Positions 13,640 through 18,433 of a DNA stretch of 18,433 nucleotides are shown in pieces; positions within the stretch are counted from its first letter, which is position 1; each line of letters begins with the position of its first letter. Source of the stretch: JANMDN01 sp031376285 (GTDB lineage: Bacteria > Actinomycetota > Thermoleophilia > Miltoncostaeales > Miltoncostaeaceae); the NCBI GenBank assembly GCA_031376285.1, contig JANMDN010000055.1, positions 1 through 18,433 of the forward strand. The letters run 5' to 3'. A program made the position numbers and the translations under genes. The notes below the pieces were generated by a model. That model searched no databases, was not told the DNA's origin, and saw nothing but the letters and a program-made list of their open reading frames with translations.

Positions 13640-15793
13640 ATGCATCACACGCCCCTGGCGCCCGCAGGTCTCCGCCAATGGTTCCGCGCGCTGCGCAGGA
13701 CTCTCGGTCAACGCACACGAATCGCGCGCCCCTTGGTCCTCCTGTTCGCGCTCCTCGCGAGCGCGACGTTCGCAGCCGACCTGCGGGCCGCCGAGGTCAC
13801 TGACCTCACCGGTACTTGGGCGTGCTGCGGTGCTGGGGGCGCCGCCGCCCAGAACTTCGTGATCACGTCCGGCAAGGGCTCGCTCGCCGGGGAAGGGCAG
13901 CTCCCTGGGGGGCAGGTGTTCTCCACCATCACCGGTAGCGTGGCCGGCGACGCGGTCACGATCGTGACGACCTACAACGGCTTTTCCCCCGGCTACGTTG
14001 CCACGTTCGTCGGGACTCTCTCGCCAGACAAGAAGACGATCACCGGTACCTGGACCAGCAACCGCGGCCAGAGTGGAACGTGGACGGCGACGGGCGCCGC
14101 GAGCGACCTGAAGATCTCGGGTACGGTCCGCCAGCTCGAATGCTCGGGGACAGGCTGCGCCAAGCGTGGGCTCGGCGGTGTGCTCGTTCGCGCGACCGGT
14201 GGGCCGGACGGTCCCAAAGATGCGACCACCGCTTCCAACGGTAGCTACTCGATCGAGGTCGACAAGGGGACCTGGAAGGTCACCCCCACACTGGACGGCC
14301 GACGCTTCTCGCCCCTATCCAAGTCCGTGAACGTCACGAGCGAGGTCAAAGGCGTGGACTTCGAGACGTGTGCGCGTCAAAAGACCCAGAACGCTGGAGC
14401 CAAAACGCCCGTGGTCTGCGACCCAGACGACATTGACTGGACGATGCCACCTCGAATCCAGAATCAACCAAGCTCATGGAGCGCCGCGGCGATCCTGCCA
14501 TACGACTTCGTCCACCCGGGGCAGTGGAAGGTGGACCTGCAGCTTTCGAGCAAAGGTTCGCGCCTGGCGAAATGCCCCAAGGGCGACCGTTGGAGCTGGA
14601 CGGTCACGGCCCCGAAGGGCGCCAAGGTGCTGCGCAAGCCAGCCGACGGCTGCACCTCGTCGATGGTGGTCTCCGAGCTTGGCACCTACAAGGTGACGGC
14701 GACAAACACGCGCGGCGGCGACGTCGTGGACCGCCTCAAGGACCGGAAGGTCATCGTGAAGGACTGGCTCATCGCGGGCATTGGCGACTCGAACGGCTCC
14801 GGTGAGGGCAACCCAGAGTTCGAGGTGAATCGGTGTAACCGAGGCACGGCGTCCTACCAGTACCAGACCGCCAAGTTCGTCGAGGACACTGACGAGCGCA
14901 GCAGCGTCACGTTCCTCTTTGCGTCGTGCTCTGGCGCGAGCATCACTCACCTTTACCAACGCGGATACGCGGGGGTCCGACCCGAAACTCCCGAGCTTGA
15001 CCCGCAGATACCCGCGATCGCGGGGAAGCTCGTGCGTCAGCGAGCGTCCGCTGCCGGCAAGCAGACCGACCGTGACGTCGATGTGGCCCTCATTAGCATC
15101 GGTGTCAACGACCTCGGCTTCGGCCCGGTGCTCGAGACGTGCGTCTTTGCTGGGTTCCGCGCCACATTCGACTCGCCCGGGTGTGAGGACCAGGGAGCCT
15201 CCTCGTCCAAGAACGCCCTGACCGGCCAGACGCGGGTCGTGCACGTCGACGGAGGCCAGACGACGCTTCGTCAGGTGGTCAAGGTCCTCCAGGACCAGCT
15301 GCCCGCGAAGTACCCCCCGCTCCAAGCGGCCCTGCGCGCGAAGCAGCGGCCTCAAGATGGCGGCTTCGGTATGACGGATATGAAGCGGGTCTTCTTCACG
15401 ACCTATCCGGACTTTGCGAGCGGTAGCGACGGTCTGCCCTGCGACACGGCGACGTTGCAGCCGTTCGGAGAGTCGTTTGTGCCAGTCTGGCGCCGACCCA
15501 CTTGGGCGTGGCTCCAGGAGCAGTCCGGCGTCTTGAACGCGAACGTCGCAAAGGGTGCTGCGTCGATCGGCGCGCAGGTGGTCAACATCCCTGCCACCGA
15601 ATTCCACGCTCGTGGGTACTGCGCCAAGGACAGCTACATCGCTCCGCTGTTAGCCACGACGCTCGCCGGTGACGCGGGCGGTCCCTTCCACCCGAACCGA
15701 AACGGCCACCTCGTGGCATCGAAGTACAACCGCGGTGCGGTCTGCACGAAGCTCTACGGCAACCCCAACTGCGACGGGAAGCCGAAGGCCTGA
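13640..15793 (+). CDS. Large secreted SGNH/GDSL-family hydrolase
   Basis: The protein has 717 residues; AAGGAG at 13629-13634 precedes the ATG by 5 nt. A long basic N-region and LVLLFALLASATFAAD (about 32-47) make a signal peptide. Residues 55-150 form a beta-rich domain (LTGTWACCG ... KKTITGTWTSNRGQSGTWTA). Residues 160-242 form a carboxypeptidase-regulatory-like domain (GTVRQLECSG, GGVLVRATGG, ATTASNGSYSIEV, GTWKVTPT). The catalytic SGNH domain starts near 375 with IAGIGDSNGSGEGNP (nucleophile Ser384), then FASCSGASITHL (428-438), ISIGVNDLGFG with Asn490, and FHPNRNGH with His684. The usual catalytic Asp three residues before this His is replaced by GGPFH, leaving a Ser-His dyad. Members are esterases, lipases or deacylases acting on lipids or acylated glycans; this substrate is unknown. 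It sits in the cluster downstream of the SARP regulator. Confidence 0.87.
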   Translation: MHHTPLAPAGLRQWFRALRRTLGQRTRIARPLVLLFALLASATFAADLRAAEVTDLTGTWACCGAGGAAAQNFVITSGKGSLAGEGQLPGGQVFSTITGSVAGDAVTIVTTYNGFSPGYVATFVGTLSPDKKTITGTWTSNRGQSGTWTATGAASDLKISGTVRQLECSGTGCAKRGLGGVLVRATGGPDGPKDATTASNGSYSIEVDKGTWKVTPTLDGRRFSPLSKSVNVTSEVKGVDFETCARQKTQNAGAKTPVVCDPDDIDWTMPPRIQNQPSSWSAAAILPYDFVHPGQWKVDLQLSSKGSRLAKCPKGDRWSWTVTAPKGAKVLRKPADGCTSSMVVSELGTYKVTATNTRGGDVVDRLKDRKVIVKDWLIAGIGDSNGSGEGNPEFEVNRCNRGTASYQYQTAKFVEDTDERSSVTFLFASCSGASITHLYQRGYAGVRPETPELDPQIPAIAGKLVRQRASAAGKQTDRDVDVALISIGVNDLGFGPVLETCVFAGFRATFDSPGCEDQGASSSKNALTGQTRVVHVDGGQTTLRQVVKVLQDQLPAKYPPLQAALRAKQRPQDGGFGMTDMKRVFFTTYPDFASGSDGLPCDTATLQPFGESFVPVWRRPTWAWLQEQSGVLNANVAKGAASIGAQVVNIPATEFHARGYCAKDSYIAPLLATTLAGDAGGPFHPNRNGHLVASKYNRGAVCTKLYGNPNCDGKPKA

Positions 15794-15800
15794 GCGCGCT

Positions 15801-15832
15801 CTCCGAGGCAGGGCATCGGCCCTGCCTCGGAG
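15801..15832 (+). terminator. Strong hairpin terminator after the SGNH hydrolase gene
   Basis: CTCCGAGGCAGGGC (15801-15814), loop ATCG, then GCCCTGCCTCGGAG (15819-15832): a perfect 14-bp stem with a 4-nt loop, 8 nt after the stop codon. It lacks a T-run, as is usual in GC-rich actinobacteria. It could serve both this operon and the convergent gene ending at 16021. Confidence 0.75.
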
Positions 15833-16020
15833 GCCGCCCGCTTGCGCCAGACCAGGGGATTGGGAAGTCCGCCCTCGGCACGCGATCCAGCGGCTGGCTC
15901 CGAACCTTCGGTGCAGGTCGAACACAAGACTTGACTGCAAGGGGCAAGGATGCCCCACGCGGCGAGTGAATCATGGAGGGGCGTCTGAGCCCCAAACGCG
16001 CTCCGCTGGAAGCGGTGTCC

Positions 16021-17100
16021 TCAGGGTCGCCCGACGCTGATCCTCACGCGGGCCTCGTCGCGAAGGCCGTCGCCGATCGCGATCGCTCGGGCGACGTAGC
16101 GTCCGGGCCGTGTGTCGCGCGGCAGTGACACTCGCGTTGCCGGGAAGGGGCCCTGCAACTTGCGAAAGACCCGTCCGTCGGCAGCGCCCACCCGGAGGAG
16201 TTGGATGACAACACGGGCGTGGCGCGAAAGGCTCACCACGAAGCCTCCGCGAGGATGGCGCCGCAGCTTGAGGCCACCGCCGACAGCGATGCGTGCTTCA
16301 CCGCCCGGAGGTGAGTCAAACGGGGCGCGCTGAAACGCCCGCAAGCCGCTCAACCACTCTCGCGCCTGGCCCGTGTCTCGCAGGCCGTAGATGCCCGCAC
16401 CGTTTCGAAGGAGCGCGCGCCCCGCGCGGCTCCGCCTGGCCCGGATCCAGATTTGGCCCTGGCTCACTCCCGAAGCGGAAGGTCCAAGGATGAGCCGCAG
16501 CCGAGAGTCTGGGCCGGGCCAGCGCGCGCGCCACCGTGTCAGCCAGGTGGCAAGCTCAGTCGCGCCGATCGGTTCGCGGCTGCCGTAGTAGGTCTCGAGG
16601 TAGAGCGCCCCGGCGTGGCTCGCGGCGCGCACGAGCGCGGCGTTTCGGCGGCTGAGGGGACGCCGTGGATCAACTCGGCCGACGCCACCCACGGTCGACG
16701 CTGCCGCGTAGAGCACGACTCGTTCACGCTCGGGCCCGAGTGCCTTCAGCGCCACCCCGAGGTTCGCAGCCGACTTCGCCGACCAGCTGCTTGAAAGCTC
16801 GTCGACACCGACAAACCCCGCCCCGGGCCGCGCGCGGATTGCCCGCCGTAGGGTGATCGTCATGGTGCGGGCGCTCCGCCCGCGAAGGTCGACGGCCTTC
16901 ACCTTGGTCATCTGCCGGCTGATCGGCCAATTGGCCGACCTGGCAGCGGGTCCTTGGATGAGTGCTCCCCGCAGCGACCCGAGCTCCGCAGCCACCGGAA
17001 CCGGCGCATAGACCACGTGCTGCGGTGCGGCGGACGCGGCGGTCGCGAAGGTGAGCACCGCGAGGCTGAGCATCGCGCGGAGCCGACGAGAAGAGCGCAC
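16021..17100 (-). CDS. Secreted protein of unknown function (359 residues)
   Basis: The start is a GTG at 17100 (TAG closes the frame at 17110-17112); an ATG nine codons in is an alternative. A basic n-region and LSLAVLTFATAASA (about 11-24) form a signal peptide. The mature protein alternates strands and helices: AARSANWPISRQMTKVKAVD, then GAGFVGVDELSSSW, ERVVLYAAASTVGG, ALVRAASHAGALYLETYYGS, WLTRWRARWPGPDSRLRLIL and GAGIYGLRD. Periodic strands ending in acidic or aromatic residues (VGVDELSSSW, LYLETYYG, GIYGLRD) resemble a TIM-barrel glycoside-hydrolase-like fold, a tentative reading. The last 80 residues form a beta-rich C-terminal module ending in RVRISVGRP. I recognise no catalytic motif. 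It converges on the SGNH hydrolase gene and lies 84 bp after the beta-helix gene on the same strand. Confidence 0.78.
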   Translation of the reverse strand: MRSSRRLRAMLSLAVLTFATAASAAPQHVVYAPVPVAAELGSLRGALIQGPAARSANWPISRQMTKVKAVDLRGRSARTMTITLRRAIRARPGAGFVGVDELSSSWSAKSAANLGVALKALGPERERVVLYAAASTVGGVGRVDPRRPLSRRNAALVRAASHAGALYLETYYGSREPIGATELATWLTRWRARWPGPDSRLRLILGPSASGVSQGQIWIRARRSRAGRALLRNGAGIYGLRDTGQAREWLSGLRAFQRAPFDSPPGGEARIAVGGGLKLRRHPRGGFVVSLSRHARVVIQLLRVGAADGRVFRKLQGPFPATRVSLPRDTRPGRYVARAIAIGDGLRDEARVRISVGRP

Positions 17101-17184
17101 GCGACGACGCTAGCCGGACGTGCTGGGCCCGAGGACGCTTCTCACAAAACCTTGCCCATAGCCAAACATCAAGGAAGCTGAGCC

Positions 17185-18177
17185 TCAGCGTCGCCCCGAA
17201 CGGTTGAGGGTCGTGCCCTGGATGATCTGTGGTGGACGCGCGCCGAGGAAAAAGATGCCGGGAAGTCCCGGGGTCTCGAAGCCCAGACTCCGGTTACGCC
17301 GCAGCGTGGACGCGGCAAGGGTGGCCGTCCCGGTGCGGTCGTTGCTAACGAAGAAAATGGCCCCTCCGCCCTCCGGCGCGACGTTGTCCTCAAGTATCGA
17401 GTCGCGCAGCGTCAGGACGTAGCGGTTGCCATCCAGGCAGATCGCCCCACCGTTTCCGCCGCCGGGTGTGCCGGATCGCGCTGGGTTTGCCCCGCGGCCG
17501 GTGGCCCGGTTGTCGCGAAAGGTGCTGCCCGTGATCGTCCAGGACACGCCGACGCTGCTGAGCGCTCCGCCGTTCGCGCACCGTCCACCGCTGAAGGTGC
17601 TTGCCGCGACCCGTACCGGCAGGTTGCGGTACTGGTTGAGCACCCGCACTGCCGCGCCCCCGAGGTCGGGCCCGCTTCGGTCGCAACGGTTCCCGACGAA
17701 GCGCGAGTTCAGAATCGTGAGCTGACCTCCCCGCACGAAGATCGCACCTCCGCCGCCTCCGTCGGTGGTCTGTCCCGTGGAGTTGCCGCCACTGAGGGTG
17801 AGGTTCTTGACGACGAGCCGCGGCGTTGCCTGGTTGTCGCAGTGGCTGGTTGTCCAGGTTTGCGCTTGGTCACAGGTGTTCTGGTAGAGGATGCGGCGCT
17901 TCCCTTCGCCGCTGAGCGTTACGAGGCCGCCGCCGTCGAGTACGAGCGAGGGGTTTGTGTTTCGTACCTTCGCGGTCTGGCGCATTCGGATGGTGACTGG
18001 CGCTGGTCCGCAGTTGAAGGTCACGTTGCCCCCTCGTGCGGCGGCGGACACCACGGCTGCCGAGGTGCAGCTCCCCGGGGTGCCGGTACCGATCACTCGG
18101 CTCGCTGCGGCACCTGCGGACCCGACGCCACCGAGCGCGCAAACTCCTATCAGCACGACCGGGCGAACGATCAACAC
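17185..18177 (-). CDS. Exported right-handed beta-helix protein with Pmp-like repeats
   Basis: The start is a GTG at 18177, with a signal peptide VVLIGVCALGGVGSAGAAA (about 7-25). The 330 residues show repeating GGA(I/L) and FxxN motifs: GGGGGAIFVRGG (about 140-151) with SRFVGNR, GGALSSVG (203-210) with STFRDNRA, GGAICLDGN (243-251) with SILEDNVA, and GGGAIFFVSND (270-280) with STLRRNRS. Repeated GGAI and FxxN elements define the chlamydial polymorphic membrane protein type of parallel beta-helix. Such repeats also occur in bacterial surface or secreted proteins of unknown function. Cys residues (37, 56, 102, 113, 165, 200, 247) may form disulfides outside the cell. No autotransporter barrel or wall-anchor motif is present, so it is probably released or loosely attached. 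No pectin-lyase catalytic residues were recognised. Confidence 0.85.
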   Translation of the reverse strand: MLIVRPVVLIGVCALGGVGSAGAAASRVIGTGTPGSCTSAAVVSAAARGGNVTFNCGPAPVTIRMRQTAKVRNTNPSLVLDGGGLVTLSGEGKRRILYQNTCDQAQTWTTSHCDNQATPRLVVKNLTLSGGNSTGQTTDGGGGGAIFVRGGQLTILNSRFVGNRCDRSGPDLGGAAVRVLNQYRNLPVRVAASTFSGGRCANGGALSSVGVSWTITGSTFRDNRATGRGANPARSGTPGGGNGGAICLDGNRYVLTLRDSILEDNVAPEGGGAIFFVSNDRTGTATLAASTLRRNRSLGFETPGLPGIFFLGARPPQIIQGTTLNRSGRR

Positions 18178-18433
18178 GTCGAGAACTCTACGGGGCGGGC
18201 GAACGAGCCTCCCCGCAGTTGTCGTTGGGTCATCGTTCGGCCGGTCGTCGGCTGGTACTCGCCAAGGCCAGCGCGAGAGCGGTGATGAGACTCCCCTCGC
18301 CTGTCGCGACGCGGTGCATCAGCGCGAATTGTTCAACGAGCGGTCCGAACGTGGAGCGACTTCCATTCTTGGGCGCATACCGTGCTGCCGAGCGCTCGGG
18401 TCTGCGGCTTCTGGGCTCTCTTGATCGGAACCC
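18178..18433. other. Right-edge stretch without a supported gene
   Basis: On the minus strand a frame is open from the window edge to a TGA at 18230-18232 and ends with FGPLVEQFALMHRVATGEGS, then LITALALALASTSRRPAER. This could be the tail of a gene cut by the edge, but the upstream part is Arg/Ser-rich and no family is recognised. The rest probably contains the promoter of the beta-helix gene. Confidence 0.2.

Noticed and set aside
14474..15607. Minus-strand open frame opposite the SGNH hydrolase
   Set aside because: No recognisable domain; the plus strand carries all SGNH motifs in order.
17177..17189. GCTGA-GCC-TCAGC as terminator of the beta-helix gene
   Set aside because: A 5-bp stem overlapping the stop codon, without a T-run, is too weak to support.
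1..18433. GGGTTC at the left end and GAACCC at the right end as terminal inverted repeats
   Set aside because: Six bases at arbitrary window edges are within chance, and no transposase or integrase is present.

Overview
The window is GC-rich, with GTG/TTG starts, weak Shine-Dalgarno sites and actinobacterial families: a SARP-type regulator, an ECF sigma factor paired with a DGPF protein, VapBC pairs and DUF4389. It looks like an actinobacterial chromosome, possibly Thermoleophilia/Solirubrobacterales; that placement is inferred from gene content only. I recognised no rRNA, tRNA, CRISPR array or insertion sequence.

Left part (1-4065), mostly intact genes. A minus-strand pair couples a 3-hydroxyacyl-CoA dehydrogenase family protein to the 5' end of a hydroxypyruvate-isomerase-like gene that runs off the left edge. 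Divergent from it lie a small DoxX membrane protein, a DGPF/YCII protein with its ECF42-type sigma factor, and an AbrB-VapC toxin-antitoxin pair with a palindromic operator candidate. The sigma factor has no ATG, GTG or TTG codon in front of its conserved region 2.

Middle part (4066-9093), a mosaic of live genes and debris. Intact minus-strand genes are a duplicated DUF4389 membrane protein, a secreted M15 peptidase, a second DoxX protein and a second VapC toxin. Among them lie a TetR C-terminal fragment, two similar gene tails, a severed antitoxin tail, a 5'-truncated exported-protein gene with two frameshifts, and a decayed partial copy of the M15 peptidase. The pattern suggests repeated rearrangement.

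Right part (9094-18433), mainly regulation and secretion. A 990-residue STAND ATPase with a C-terminal SARP module is followed by an 11-bp tandem repeat, a 65-residue protein of unknown function, a secreted 417-residue protein of unknown function and a large secreted SGNH hydrolase, ending at a strong hairpin terminator. The tandem repeat has the geometry of a SARP operator, so this may be one regulated secretion module. Converging from the other side are two more exported proteins on the minus strand: an unrecognised one and a beta-helix protein with Pmp-like GGA[IL] and FxxN motifs. The last 256 bases hold no gene I can support.
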